This document shows positions 1 to 9,044 of a stretch of DNA of 64,000 nt, in pieces. The notes under the pieces were generated by a model. The model ran no database searches. It was given only the letters and a program-made list of their open reading frames with translations, and was not told the origin of the DNA. The number at the start of each line of letters is the position of its first letter. Position 1 is the first letter of the stretch. The translations under genes were made by a program, and so were the position numbers. This stretch comes from Streptomyces sp. MMG1533 (GTDB lineage Bacteria; Actinomycetota; Actinomycetes; Streptomycetales; Streptomycetaceae), in contig NZ_LGDG01000134.1 of NCBI RefSeq assembly GCF_001279775.1, forward strand, positions 71,118-135,117. The letters run 5' to 3'.

Positions 1-4
1 CATG

Positions 5-35
5 CCGAAGGGCCCTAACGAGTAGGGCCCTTCGG
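5..35. terminator. Bidirectional hairpin terminator
   Basis: A perfect 13-bp inverted repeat (CCGAAGGGCCCTA / TAGGGCCCTTCGG) with a 5-base loop. It lies just past the stop codon of the minus-strand anti-sigma gene and probably ends that transcript and any gene converging from the left. Confidence 0.85.
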
Positions 36-64
36 GTACGACGTGATGTGTGCGGAACGGATCG

Positions 65-502
65 TCAGGGAATCACCGCGACCGACGGTGTGGTCGGCCA
101 GGTCATACGGATCGATCCGCCGTGTTCCCCGGCGGTGACCTCCACGTCGTCGACGAGGCCGCTGATGACCGCGAGGCCCATCTCGTCCTCCTCGATCTCG
201 GCGTCCGGGTCCTCGCCGGCGACACCAGGTGCCCGGTCGCCGGGAGCGTGGCGCGGCGCCTCGTCGCCGACCTCGATGGAGAACTGTTTCTCCTCCTCGA
301 TCAGCACCACCTTCACGGGCGCCGTGATGCCGACGTTCTGGTGCAGTCCGACGGCACGGGAACAGGCCTCGCCGACAGCGAGTCTGACCTCGTCGAGGAC
401 GGCCTCGTCCACTCCGGCCCTGCGCGCCACCGCTGCCGCCACCAGTCGGGCGGTCCGGACGTGCTCGGGCAGCGCGCTGAAGCGGAGTTCAACGGTGGCC
501 AT
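65..502 (-). CDS. Anti-sigma regulatory factor (HATPase-like), BldG partner
   Basis: A 145-residue protein of the RsbW/SpoIIAB GHKL-ATPase family. The N-box region reads EVRLAVGEACSRAV, so the usual Asn is replaced, and the G1 motif reads VGDEAP. The centre carries an acidic insert (DPDAEIEEDE) before the G2-like DEMGLAVISGLVDDVEV. These deviations suggest weak or altered ATP use, which is an inference. The start ATG at 502 follows bldG by 116 bases in the same orientation, and the pair resembles the bldG/downstream anti-sigma operon known in S. coelicolor. Its expected role is to bind the anti-anti-sigma factor BldG and one or more sigma factors that control development and antibiotic production. 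Confidence 0.9.
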   Translation of the reverse strand: MATVELRFSALPEHVRTARLVAAAVARRAGVDEAVLDEVRLAVGEACSRAVGLHQNVGITAPVKVVLIEEEKQFSIEVGDEAPRHAPGDRAPGVAGEDPDAEIEEDEMGLAVISGLVDDVEVTAGEHGGSIRMTWPTTPSVAVIP

Positions 503-618
503 GCATCCCCCTCGGAACTACGGGCGTGCTGTCGGGGGACCGGACTGCCGACGCCCGGACCCCCTTGTCAACTTCTGCCGTCCCGGGTGCGGACGGGTGT
601 CCGCACCCGGATCGGTGG

Positions 619-960
619 TCAGTCGGTTGCCGCCACCGCTTCCTCGACCGAGGTGTGAATCGGGAACACCTTGGTGAGACCGGTGATACGGAAAATCTTC
701 AGAATGCGCTCCTGGTTGCAGACCAGGCGCAGCGAGCCCTCATGGGCACGCACCCGCTTCAGTCCGCCGACCAGCACGCCGAGCCCGGTGGAGTCGAGGA
801 AGTCCACGCCCTCCATGTCGACGACAAGGTGGAAACTGCCGTCATTCACCAGCTCGACCAGCTGCTCGCGCAGCTTGGGCGCGGTATATACGTCGATTTC
901 GCCACCGACCCTGACGATCGTGCGATCGCCGATGGTCTCGGTCGACAGAGACAGGTCCAC
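619..960 (-). CDS. bldG: Anti-anti-sigma factor BldG
   Basis: A 113-residue STAS-domain protein that I recognise as BldG, required for aerial mycelium and antibiotic production in Streptomyces. The phosphorylated Ser lies in the DSTGLGVL motif (Ser57), the site acted on by partner kinases. The start is GTG at 960. The gene is divergent from the helicase at 1043, so its promoter must lie in or near the start of that ORF. The downstream gene on the same strand is the anti-sigma-like partner. Confidence 0.97.
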   Translation of the reverse strand: MDLSLSTETIGDRTIVRVGGEIDVYTAPKLREQLVELVNDGSFHLVVDMEGVDFLDSTGLGVLVGGLKRVRAHEGSLRLVCNQERILKIFRITGLTKVFPIHTSVEEAVAATD

Positions 961-1042
961 GGATCCTCCAGCACCTTGCTATCGAGCGGTCGCCCCATGG
1001 GACACCTCGGCTTGAAGCCCCCAGGACGGTTCGCCAGCCGCG

Positions 1043-3625
1043 ATGGCATTCAATCACTTACCGGCAGGCGTGCACGACGCCTTGGTCCCATTGTCCGTCA
1101 CGCCAGTGACACACTCGGTGCCGATGGCCAAGAATCACCGAACCGATCGACCCTCGGCGCAGCCCGTCTCCCGGCTCTCGCCGGGCACGGTCCTGGACCG
1201 GCTCGCCGCGGGACCGAGCCGGTCTTCGCGCATCACTCATACGGAGCACTTGCCCCCACGTGAGGGTCGGCATGCCGTCTGGCCGGACCGGATCCGTTCG
1301 GAGGTCATCGCCGCGGTGCAGGCCTGCGGCATCGAGCACCCCTGGGCCCATCAGGCCCGCGCGGCCGAGCACGCCCTGGACGGCGAATCCGTGGTCGTCG
1401 CCACCGGTACGGCCTCCGGCAAGTCCCTGGCGTACCTCGTCCCGGTCCTGTCGACGCTCCTGGACGGCTCCGAGGCTCCGAACGGCCGCGGCGCCACCGC
1501 CCTCTACCTGGCCCCCACGAAGGCCCTCGCGGCGGATCAGTGCCGCTCCGTGAAGGAACTTTCACAACCGCTCGGCCACTCCGTGCGTCCCGCGGTGTAC
1601 GACGGCGACACGCCGGTCGAAGAACGCGAGTGGGTCCGCCAGTACGCCAACTACGTCCTCACCAACCCCGACATGCTGCACCGGGGCATACTCCCGTCCC
1701 ACCCCCGCTGGTCCTCCTTCCTGAAATCGCTGAAGTACGTCGTCATCGACGAGTGCCACACCTACCGCGGCGTCTTCGGCTCCCACGTCGCCCAGGTGCT
1801 GCGCCGCCTGCGCCGCCTCTGCGCCCGCTACGGCGCCTCCCCCGTGTTCCTGCTGGCCTCCGCGACCGCCGCCCGGCCCTCGGTGGCCGCCGGGCGTCTC
1901 ACCGGCCTCCCGGTGGTCGAGGTCGCCGACGACGCCTCCCCTCGCGGCGCACTGGTGTTCGCCCTCTGGGAGCCCCCGCTCACCGAGATGCAGGGCGAGA
2001 AGGGCGCGCCCGTCCGCCGCACCGCCACCGCCGAGACCGCCGACCTGCTGACCGACCTCGCGGTCCAGGGCGTCCGCACGGTCGCCTTCGTGCGCTCCCG
2101 GCGCGGCGCCGAACTCATCTCGGTGATCGCCCAGGAACGCCTCGCCGAAGTGGACCGCTCGCTGGCCCGGCGTGTCGCGGCGTACCGCGGCGGCTACCTC
2201 CCCGAGGAACGCCGCGCCCTCGAACAGGCGCTTCATTCCGGCGAGCTCCTCGGCCTCGCCGCGACGACCGCGCTCGAACTCGGCATCGACGTCTCCGGCC
2301 TGGACGCCGTCCTCATCGCGGGCTACCCGGGCACGCGCGCGTCCCTGTGGCAGCAGGCGGGCCGGGCGGGCCGCTCGGGCCAGGGGGCCCTCGCCATCCT
2401 GGTCGCCCGCGACGACCCGCTGGACACCTACCTCGTCCACCATCCCGAGGCCCTGTTCGACCAGCCCGTCGAGTCCACGGTCCTCGACCCCGACAACCCG
2501 TACGTGCTCGCCCCGCACCTGTGCGCGGCCGCCGCCGAACTGCCGTTGACGGAGGAGGACTTGCAGCTGTTCGGCCCCGCGTGCGAGGACCTGCTCCCGC
2601 AGCTGGAGGCCGCGAAGCTGCTGCGCCGCCGTACGAAGGCCTGGCACTGGACCCGCCGGGAGCGGGCCGCCGACCTCACCGACATCCGCGGGGAGGGCGG
2701 CCGGCCGGTCCAGGTCGTCGAGGCCGGCACGGGCCGTCTGCTGGGCACGGTCGACGAAGGCGCCGCTCACTCGACCGTGCACGAAGGCGCCGTGCACCTG
2801 CACCAGGGCCGTACCTACCTGGTGCGCTCACTGGACCTGGAGGACTCGGTCGCCCTGGTCGAACAGGCGAGCCCCTCGTATTCGACGGTCGCCCGCGACA
2901 CCACATCCATCTCCGTCCTGGAGACGGACGTCGAGATCCCGTGGGGCGACGGGCGACTGTGCTACGGCTCCGTCGAGGTCACCAACCAAGTGGTCTCCTT
3001 CCTGCGTCGACGACTCATCACCGGTGAAGTACTGGGCGAGACGAAACTCGACCTCCCTCCTCGTACGCTGCGCACGCGTGCCGTGTGGTGGACGGTCACC
3101 GAGGACCAGCTGGACGCCGCCCGCATCAACCCGGAGATCCTGGGCGGCGCCCTGCACGCCGCCGAGCACGCGTCGATCGGCATGCTGCCCCTCTTCGCCA
3201 CCTGCGACCGCTGGGACATCGGCGGGGTGTCCGTCCCGCTGCACCCCGACACGCTCCTCCCGACCGTCTTCGTCTACGACGGCCATCCCGGCGGCGCGGG
3301 CTTCGCGGAGCGCGCCTTCCACACCGCCCGCGAGTGGCTCACCGCCACCCGCCAGGCCATCGCCTCCTGCGAGTGCGACTCCGGCTGCCCGTCCTGCATC
3401 CAGTCCCCCAAGTGCGGCAACGGCAATGACCCGCTGCACAAGAGGGGGGCGGTGCGGTTGCTCACGGTGCTGTTGCGGGGAGCGCCTGGGGAGGAGGCGG
3501 CGCAGGGGGCGCCGCTGGGCCGCGGGGCGCCGGAGGGGCAGAAGGCGCCGACGGAGCCGGCGGCTCCACAGGCCCCACAGGCTCCACAGACCCCGCAGGC
3601 CCCGCAGGCCCCGCCCGTGCCCTGA
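1043..3625 (+). CDS. DEAD/DEAH-box helicase, MrfA/YprA family (DUF1998)
   Basis: Superfamily 2 helicase of 860 residues. Walker A is ATGTASGKS, motif II is VIDECH (DECH box), motif III is SATA, and motif VI lies around QQAGRAGRSGQ. The C-terminal part is DUF1998-like, with a four-Cys cluster (CECDSGCPSC...CG) that probably binds metal. MrfA of Bacillus repairs mitomycin lesions, so DNA repair is the best guess. The first ATG at 1043 leaves only 82 bases to bldG; ATG 1124 is an alternative. The last 30 residues are a Pro-Gln-Ala repeat that overlaps the opposite Tad gene. Helicases beside Tad operons are typical of actinobacteria. Confidence 0.93.
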   Translation: MAFNHLPAGVHDALVPLSVTPVTHSVPMAKNHRTDRPSAQPVSRLSPGTVLDRLAAGPSRSSRITHTEHLPPREGRHAVWPDRIRSEVIAAVQACGIEHPWAHQARAAEHALDGESVVVATGTASGKSLAYLVPVLSTLLDGSEAPNGRGATALYLAPTKALAADQCRSVKELSQPLGHSVRPAVYDGDTPVEEREWVRQYANYVLTNPDMLHRGILPSHPRWSSFLKSLKYVVIDECHTYRGVFGSHVAQVLRRLRRLCARYGASPVFLLASATAARPSVAAGRLTGLPVVEVADDASPRGALVFALWEPPLTEMQGEKGAPVRRTATAETADLLTDLAVQGVRTVAFVRSRRGAELISVIAQERLAEVDRSLARRVAAYRGGYLPEERRALEQALHSGELLGLAATTALELGIDVSGLDAVLIAGYPGTRASLWQQAGRAGRSGQGALAILVARDDPLDTYLVHHPEALFDQPVESTVLDPDNPYVLAPHLCAAAAELPLTEEDLQLFGPACEDLLPQLEAAKLLRRRTKAWHWTRRERAADLTDIRGEGGRPVQVVEAGTGRLLGTVDEGAAHSTVHEGAVHLHQGRTYLVRSLDLEDSVALVEQASPSYSTVARDTTSISVLETDVEIPWGDGRLCYGSVEVTNQVVSFLRRRLITGEVLGETKLDLPPRTLRTRAVWWTVTEDQLDAARINPEILGGALHAAEHASIGMLPLFATCDRWDIGGVSVPLHPDTLLPTVFVYDGHPGGAGFAERAFHTAREWLTATRQAIASCECDSGCPSCIQSPKCGNGNDPLHKRGAVRLLTVLLRGAPGEEAAQGAPLGRGAPEGQKAPTEPAAPQAPQAPQTPQAPQAPPVP

Positions 3626-3962
3626 CCTCCGCCGCGAACGGCCCACGCCCAGACGCCGCCGTCACGTCCGAGGTCTCGCCCACGATCACGCACCGCACAA
3701 GCCGCGTGCCCTGGGCTCGCGCCACCCGGTCCGCGCGGGCGCAGGCCGCCGTGCCGCCGTCCGCCCAGTGGTCCGCCGCCGCCAGTGCCGCGAGATCCGC
3801 ACCGCCGGCCGCGCGATGCCGGATCACGACGGCCTGCCCCATGGCGAGGACGACACCGAACACCACGCACAGCACGGCGATCGCACCGACGCTCCATACG
3901 GTGGCGGAGCCACGGTCGGACCGCCAGAGGACGGGCCCCGCCCGCTGCGAACGGCCGCTCAC
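3462..3962 (-). CDS. TadE/TadG-like pilus-assembly protein (Rv3654c type)
   Basis: A 166-residue protein starting at GTG 3962, which overlaps the TGA of the preceding tadE by four bases (GTGA), so translation is coupled. After a short basic N-terminus, the motif RGSATVWSVGAI opens the single transmembrane segment typical of helicase-neighbourhood TadE-like proteins, followed by RHRAAGGADLAALAAA. The C-terminal 55 residues are Pro/Ala-rich and are encoded antisense to the helicase 3' end (164-bp overlap), so the true length is less certain than the identity. Confidence 0.78.
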   Translation of the reverse strand: MSGRSQRAGPVLWRSDRGSATVWSVGAIAVLCVVFGVVLAMGQAVVIRHRAAGGADLAALAAADHWADGGTAACARADRVARAQGTRLVRCVIVGETSDVTAASGRGPFAAEVRARAGPAGPAGSVEPVGPVEPPAPSAPSAPPAPRGPAAPPAPPPPQALPATAP

Positions 3963-4339
3963 CTCCCCTCCCCCACCGTCTCCTCCACCACCGTCTCCTC
4001 CGCCAACGCCACGGCCTCCTCCCGTACCTCGAAGGGCAGACCGTGCAGCGCCGGCGGCTTCGCCACGACCGCCACGCGAACCCTGTCCCCCTCCCGGCTG
4101 ACGGTGACCTTCGCGTCGCGCGGTGCCGTCTGACGGGTGATCTCGACGACCGCGTCGGCCGGGTCCTGACGGGCCGCAGCGCGGGCGCCGGTCCGCGCCG
4201 CGTCCACACACTGGATCTGTGCGGCCACCACGAGCAGCCCCCACACCAGCGCCATCGCGAAGATCACCAGCACGGGCAGCACCATGGCCGACTCCGCCGT
4301 GACGAACCCATGGTCCGCCTTCCGCTCACATCTGCGCAT
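3959..4339 (-). CDS. TadE-family pseudopilin-like protein
   Basis: A 126-residue protein with the TadE signature: a short basic leader, then GFVTAESAMVLPVLVIFAMAL, which gives a prepilin-type site (G/FVTAE) and one transmembrane helix, then a periplasmic domain. It overlaps the upstream DUF4244 gene by 14 bases and the downstream gene by 4 bases. It is a likely minor pilin or assembly factor of the Tad system. Confidence 0.88.
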   Translation of the reverse strand: MRRCERKADHGFVTAESAMVLPVLVIFAMALVWGLLVVAAQIQCVDAARTGARAAARQDPADAVVEITRQTAPRDAKVTVSREGDRVRVAVVAKPPALHGLPFEVREEAVALAEETVVEETVGEGR

Positions 4340-4535
4340 CGAGGGCCCGCTTCACGATGCTCTGCAGCTCCGCGCTGACCTGACCACTCGTCACCACCTT
4401 GTAGAGGACCACCGCGAACGCCACCGCCGCGACGATCCCCATCGCGTACTCGGAAGTGACCATCCCCGCGTCCCTCCGCGCCGACCGCGCCCTGCACACC
4501 AGGGCACACAGCCGTGCCCGTACCGCCTTGTACAT
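4326..4535 (-). CDS. DUF4244 small membrane protein (Flp pilin-like)
   Basis: A 69-residue protein with a basic N-terminus, then GMVTSEYAMGIVAAVAFAVVLYKVV: a prepilin-type cleavage context (G/MVTSEYA, with Glu at +5) followed by a hydrophobic helix. This is the layout of Flp/Tad major pilins, and the gene sits in the pilin position of the operon, after tadA-tadB-tadC. The pilin role is inferred from this arrangement. Confidence 0.87.
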   Translation of the reverse strand: MYKAVRARLCALVCRARSARRDAGMVTSEYAMGIVAAVAFAVVLYKVVTSGQVSAELQSIVKRALDAQM

Positions 4536-4636
4536 CTCAACCCCCGTGAGGATCCGTTCCGTTGACCGGTTGCCTGCTTGCCTTGCGTCGGCACTCGCTG
4601 CCCACGCCGCCTACTTGCCGTCGCTCCCGCCCTTCT

Positions 4637-5428
4637 TCATCCACCACCCCCTCCCAGCGCCCCGCCCGCCAGCCCGATCACTACGGGCAGGACTCCGACC
4701 GCGATGAACGCGGGCAGGAAGCACAGCCCGACCGGCGCGGTGACCATGACGGCCGCCCGCCGTGCCCGTGCCGTCGCCTCGCGCGTCCAGTCGGCGCGGG
4801 CGTCCGCAGCGAGCCTGGCGACCGGCCCGGACGCGGGGAGCCCGGAGACGCCGGCCCGTTCCAGGAGCCGCGCCAGGGTGCCGGCTCCCGGGGTCGAGGC
4901 GAGCCTTCGCCATGCCTCGCCCGGTTCACCGCCGAGCCGTACCTCCGCCGCGCCCCGCGCCAGTCCTTCTCCGACGGGGCCGCCCAGGGCTTCGCCCACC
5001 GCCTGCGCCGCGATCACCGGACCTGCGCCCGCCGCGATGCAGGCGGCCAAGAGATCGGCAGCGAGCGGCAGTTGACGAGCCGCCTCCCGGGCGGCGTCGT
5101 AATCCGCCTCGGCCCCGGACGCCGCCTGCCGAAGCCGCCACCGCCACAACCCGACCGCGGCAGCCAGCCCAACCGCCACACCGGCGAACCCACCGACAAG
5201 ACCCCACCCGGCACACGCCACCCCCACCATCGGCAGCCACCGCCGAACGATGTCCCGCACCTCGATGCGCGGCTTTTCAGACGTCTCCCACACCGCCGGC
5301 AGCAGCTCGGCCAACCGCCGCCGCACCCTCCGCTCCCGCCGCACCGACTCCAGCCACCGCACCAGCCACCCGAGGACAAGCACCACCCCCACAGTCACCC
5401 CCAGCCTGTGGACAACTTCCGCACTCAC
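4637..5428 (-). CDS. TadC-like type II secretion F-family membrane protein
   Basis: A 263-residue protein starting at GTG 5428 (VSAEVVHRLGV). It has an N-terminal transmembrane helix, a cytoplasmic T2SSF domain and paired C-terminal helices (VTAPVGLCFLPAFIAVGVLPVVIGL). It sits in the inner-membrane platform of the Tad machine with TadB. A longer upstream reading frame exists, but its residues are low-complexity Cys/Arg/Gly, so I rejected it. Confidence 0.85.
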   Translation of the reverse strand: MSAEVVHRLGVTVGVVLVLGWLVRWLESVRRERRVRRRLAELLPAVWETSEKPRIEVRDIVRRWLPMVGVACAGWGLVGGFAGVAVGLAAAVGLWRWRLRQAASGAEADYDAAREAARQLPLAADLLAACIAAGAGPVIAAQAVGEALGGPVGEGLARGAAEVRLGGEPGEAWRRLASTPGAGTLARLLERAGVSGLPASGPVARLAADARADWTREATARARRAAVMVTAPVGLCFLPAFIAVGVLPVVIGLAGGALGGGGG

Positions 5429-5543
5429 GCCGCCGCCTCCTAACCCAGACCTCTGCCGATTCCGCTTACGACCACGCCTGCTCCTCGGCCCAGGCCCGCC
5501 CAGCCGCCCCGTGCGCCCCACGCACCACCCCCGGCCGCATCCC

Positions 5544-6548
5544 TCACACCGCCTCCGCTGCCCGCACGATCCGCATCGCCCACCACATCCCCAGCCCCTC
5601 CAACAGGCCGCCGACCAGCAGGCACCCCAGCCCCGCCCCGGTGTGCAGCAGCACGTGCAGCGGGTCCGCCCCAAGGGCCGTACCGAGGGCGAGACCCAGG
5701 ACCGGCAGGCCGGCGAGCATCACCGCCGTCGACCTGGCACCTGCCAGCTGAGCGCGAAGATCAGCCCGTTGATCACGCTCGGCGCGCAACGCCCCTTCGA
5801 GCCGGTCGAGTCCGGCCGCGAGGCCCGCCCCCTGGTCGACCGCGACGCGCCAACACGCCGCAAGCCCCAACAGCCCCTCGGCACCCGGTTGCCGCGCGGC
5901 AAGAGCAAGCGCGGCCGGTACATCACCGCCAAACCGCGCCGCCGCCAACACCGCCGCCTGAGCATCACCGAGCCCGCCGGAGTCCCGCGCCGTCTCCTGC
6001 GCGTCCCCCACCCCGTCGGCGTCCCGAACCACGGCCTGCGCGTCACCGAGCCCTCTGGGGCCCCACCGGACCGCCTCCCCGTCTCCGAGCCCGCCGCCGG
6101 AACGACCTGCACCGGCCAGCTCACCCCCGCAGGCCTCGCGCACCGCCCGCAGCAGCGCCTCCCCCGGCTGCCGCCCGGCCCGCACCTCCCCCGCCAGCGC
6201 CCCACACAGAGCGATCACCGCGTTCCCGCGACCCTCCCGCGCGCGCCGTGCCTCCCTCGCCAGCCGCATCCGCCGCAGTAACGGCACCCCGGCCGCCCCC
6301 GCGACGACCGGCAGCACGGAGGAACCCAGCACCGCCAGCACCAGCCCGACGGCCACCGCCCACCACTCGGGGCGCAGCCGCCCCCGGATCCGCCGCAGCC
6401 CTTCGGCCAGGTGCCGCCACGTGGGCGGACCGGTCGCCACCACTCCGCCGCCCGCGAGCAGCAGTCGCGCCCGCCGCGCGCCAGGGTGCCGCCCACCGAG
6501 CAGCCAGACAGCAGCCCCCGCGCACGCCACTGCAGCCCCCACCGACAT
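5544..6548 (-). CDS. TadB-like type II secretion F-family membrane protein
   Basis: A 334-residue inner-membrane platform protein starting at ATG 6548, one base after the tadA stop; in-frame GTG codons just upstream are alternatives. Membrane segments appear near the N-terminus (VACAGAAVWLLGG), around WWAVAVGLVLAVLGSSVLPVVAGAA, and at the C-terminus. The middle carries an unusual near-repeat, GGLGDGEAV / GLGDAQAVV / GVGDAQETA / GGLGDAQAAV, a species-specific insertion in the T2SSF domain. Confidence 0.87.
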   Translation of the reverse strand: MSVGAAVACAGAAVWLLGGRHPGARRARLLLAGGGVVATGPPTWRHLAEGLRRIRGRLRPEWWAVAVGLVLAVLGSSVLPVVAGAAGVPLLRRMRLAREARRAREGRGNAVIALCGALAGEVRAGRQPGEALLRAVREACGGELAGAGRSGGGLGDGEAVRWGPRGLGDAQAVVRDADGVGDAQETARDSGGLGDAQAAVLAAARFGGDVPAALALAARQPGAEGLLGLAACWRVAVDQGAGLAAGLDRLEGALRAERDQRADLRAQLAGARSTAVMLAGLPVLGLALGTALGADPLHVLLHTGAGLGCLLVGGLLEGLGMWWAMRIVRAAEAV

Positions 6549-6549
6549 C

Positions 6550-7935
6550 TCACCCGTCCCGTTCACCACCGCGTCCCTTCCTCGACCCGCCTTCGAGGCG
6601 CCCAAAGCACCTGCCGCACTCCGCTCCCGCCTCGCACGAGCCGCACTCCTCCCGAAGCAGGCCTCGCAACCGCTCCCACCCCCGCTCAGACGCAAACCCC
6701 TGAGCCCCCCACCGCAGCGCCGGCACCGTCCGCACCAGCCCCGACGGATCCCGTTCCAGCACATGCACCTCGGCGATCCGCCGCCGCCCGGCCCGGTCAC
6801 GTACGAGGTGGAGTACGACCGACAGAGCGGCCGCCAACTGGCTGTGCAGGGCCGCCCGGTCGAGCCCGGCCGCCGTACCCAGCGCCTCCAGCCGGGCCGG
6901 CACGTCGGCGGCCGCGTTCGCGTGCACGGTTCCGCAGCCGCCCTCGTGGCCGGTGTTCAACGCGGCCAGCAGATGGACCACTTCGGGCCCGCGCACCTCG
7001 CCGACGACCAGCCGGTCCGGTCGCATCCGCAGCGCCTGGCGGACCAGGTCCTGGAGCGTGACGAGGCCTGCGCCCTCCTGGTTGGCGGGTCTGCTCTCCA
7101 GCCGTACGACGTGCGGGTGGTCCGGCCTGAGCTCCGCGGAGTCCTCGGCGAGCACGATCCGCTCGTCCGGACCGACGAGCCCCAGCAGGGCGCTCAGCAA
7201 CGTCGTCTTGCCGGTGCCCGTGCCGCCGCTGATGAGGAAGGACAGCCGCGCTCGAAGCAGCGCCCGCAGTACCCGGTCCCCGCCCGGCGGCACCGTGCCG
7301 GCCACCACGAGTTCGTCGAGTGTGAACGCGCGCGGCCGTACGACCCGCAGGGACAGGCAGGCACAGCCGACGGCGACCGGAGGCAGCACCGCGTGCAGCC
7401 GGGTCCCGTCGGGCAGCCGGGCGTCCACCCAGGGCCGGGCGTCGTCGAGTCGGCGTCCGGCCACCGCGGCCAGGCGCTGCGCGAGCCGACGTACGGCAGC
7501 CGCATCCGAGAAGGAGACGGAGGTCAGTTCCAGGCCGCCGCCCCGGTCCACCCAGACCCGGTCGGGGGCCGACACCAGTACGTCGGTCACCGACGGGTCG
7601 GCGAGCAGCGGTTCCAGCGGTCCGCTGCCGACCAGCTCGGAGCGCAACTGCTCGGCCGCGCCGAGGACTTCCGCGTCCCCGAGCACCCGCCCCTGCTCCC
7701 GCAACGCCTGCGCCACGCGCGCGGGGGTCGGTTCGGCCCCGCTCTCGACCAGCCACTGCCGCACCCCGTCGAGCAATCCCGGCGTCATGTCGGCGCCGCC
7801 CGCCAGAGCGGCCGCGGCGCCACCGGACAGCCGTCGCTCGGAAACCGTCCCGCCGGACGGCCACCGGTCGGCCACCCCGCTCGCCGAGCCACCACCCGGC
7901 TCCACGCCCCGCTCCGGTCCGGAGTACGTACTCAC
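6550..7935 (-). CDS. TadA-family pilus/secretion ATPase
   Basis: Type II/IV secretion ATPase of 461 residues. Walker A is SGGTGTGKTTLLSALLGL, followed by the Asp box (IVLAEDSAEL), Walker B-like RMRPDRLVVGEVRGPE, and the His box (LNTGHEGGCGTVHAN). It powers Tad pilus assembly at the membrane. The start GTG at 7935 overlaps the stop of the CpaE-like gene (GTGA). The N-terminal 60 residues are Gly/Ser-rich and probably disordered. Confidence 0.95.
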   Translation of the reverse strand: MSTYSGPERGVEPGGGSASGVADRWPSGGTVSERRLSGGAAAALAGGADMTPGLLDGVRQWLVESGAEPTPARVAQALREQGRVLGDAEVLGAAEQLRSELVGSGPLEPLLADPSVTDVLVSAPDRVWVDRGGGLELTSVSFSDAAAVRRLAQRLAAVAGRRLDDARPWVDARLPDGTRLHAVLPPVAVGCACLSLRVVRPRAFTLDELVVAGTVPPGGDRVLRALLRARLSFLISGGTGTGKTTLLSALLGLVGPDERIVLAEDSAELRPDHPHVVRLESRPANQEGAGLVTLQDLVRQALRMRPDRLVVGEVRGPEVVHLLAALNTGHEGGCGTVHANAAADVPARLEALGTAAGLDRAALHSQLAAALSVVLHLVRDRAGRRRIAEVHVLERDPSGLVRTVPALRWGAQGFASERGWERLRGLLREECGSCEAGAECGRCFGRLEGGSRKGRGGERDG

Positions 7936-9044
7936 GCGGCACCCGCCTCCACCAAGGCCCGCTCCCAGAACTCCTTGCAGAAGCGCGCGAGCGGGCCCCG
8001 TGCGGCCGCGCCGGGAGGTGTCCTGCTCCCGTGCGACCGCTGCAGCGCGGACTCCACGGGCACCTCGCCGGCCAGGGGCAGTCCGAGCAGCCGGGCCACC
8101 TCGCGGTCGTCGAGCCCCGGTGTGTACGGCCCGCGGACGGCGACCCGCAGGTCGCGCAGGACCATGCCGACGGCGGAGGCCACCCGGCCCGCCGCGGCCA
8201 CGGCACGCAGCTCCGCGGGGACCACGAGGAGCCCCACGTCGAGTTGGGCGAGGACCTCGGCGACCCCGTCGTCGATGCGGCGCGGCAGGTCGACGACGAC
8301 CGTGCCGCCCCGGCGCCGGGCCGCGGCGAGCACCGCCCGCACGGCCTGGGGCGGGACGGCGACGCAGTCGCCACGGTCCCAGCTGAGCACCCGCAGCGAG
8401 TGCAGTCGCGGCAGCGACTCCTCCAGGGCGCCGCCGCCGACCCGTCCGCGCGAGGCGGCGAACGCGGGCCAGCGCAGGCCTTCGGCACTCTCACCGCCGA
8501 GAAGTACGTCGAGTCCGCCGCCCAGCGGATCGGCGTCCACGAGGAGCGTGCGCAGTCCCTCGCGCGCGGAGGTGACGGCAAGAGCGCAGGCGAGCGTGGA
8601 TGCTCCCGCCCCGCCCCGGCCGCCGATGACGCCGACGGTGAGGGCGGGCCGGCCGATGCCCTCGGCCACGTCGGCGATGCGGTCGACCAGCCACTGCTCG
8701 CCGTCGGGCAGCATCAGGACGTGGTCGGCACCGATCTCGACGGCCCGCTGCCAGACACCGGAATCGTCCTGGTCGCGGCCGACCAGCACCACTCCGCGCC
8801 TGCGTACGGCCCCACGCACGCGCCGTGCGGCGTCGTCGCCGACCAGCACGAGCGGTGCGGCCTCCCAACTGCCTCTGTTGTCCGGCATCCCGTGGTGGAC
8901 CTCGGGTGTGGCGCCGGCTGCCGCGCACAGGCGCAGCAGGTCGTCGAGCAGGTCGGCGTCTTCCGTGACGATCAACGGCTTGCCCTGCCGCCCTCCGGCG
9001 GCGGGCGGCGGATCGTGTGTGACGGCTGCGGCCACGGTGTCCAT
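7932..9044 (-). CDS. Septum-site-determining/CpaE-like P-loop protein (Ssd)
   Basis: MinD/CpaE-type ATPase homologue of 370 residues from ATG 9044, the first gene of the Tad operon. It has a receiver-like N-terminal half and then a deviant Walker A (GVIGGRGGAGASTLACALA) in which the usual Lys-Thr is replaced by Ala-Ser. That suggests altered nucleotide binding. DADPLGGGLDVLLGGE is the second motif. Actinobacterial members are described as helicase/secretion-neighbourhood CpaE homologues. It probably positions the Tad machine. The purine-rich GGAAGGGG abuts the ATG, so the start is not certain. Confidence 0.85.
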   Translation of the reverse strand: MDTVAAAVTHDPPPAAGGRQGKPLIVTEDADLLDDLLRLCAAAGATPEVHHGMPDNRGSWEAAPLVLVGDDAARRVRGAVRRRGVVLVGRDQDDSGVWQRAVEIGADHVLMLPDGEQWLVDRIADVAEGIGRPALTVGVIGGRGGAGASTLACALAVTSAREGLRTLLVDADPLGGGLDVLLGGESAEGLRWPAFAASRGRVGGGALEESLPRLHSLRVLSWDRGDCVAVPPQAVRAVLAAARRRGGTVVVDLPRRIDDGVAEVLAQLDVGLLVVPAELRAVAAAGRVASAVGMVLRDLRVAVRGPYTPGLDDREVARLLGLPLAGEVPVESALQRSHGSRTPPGAAARGPLARFCKEFWERALVEAGAA

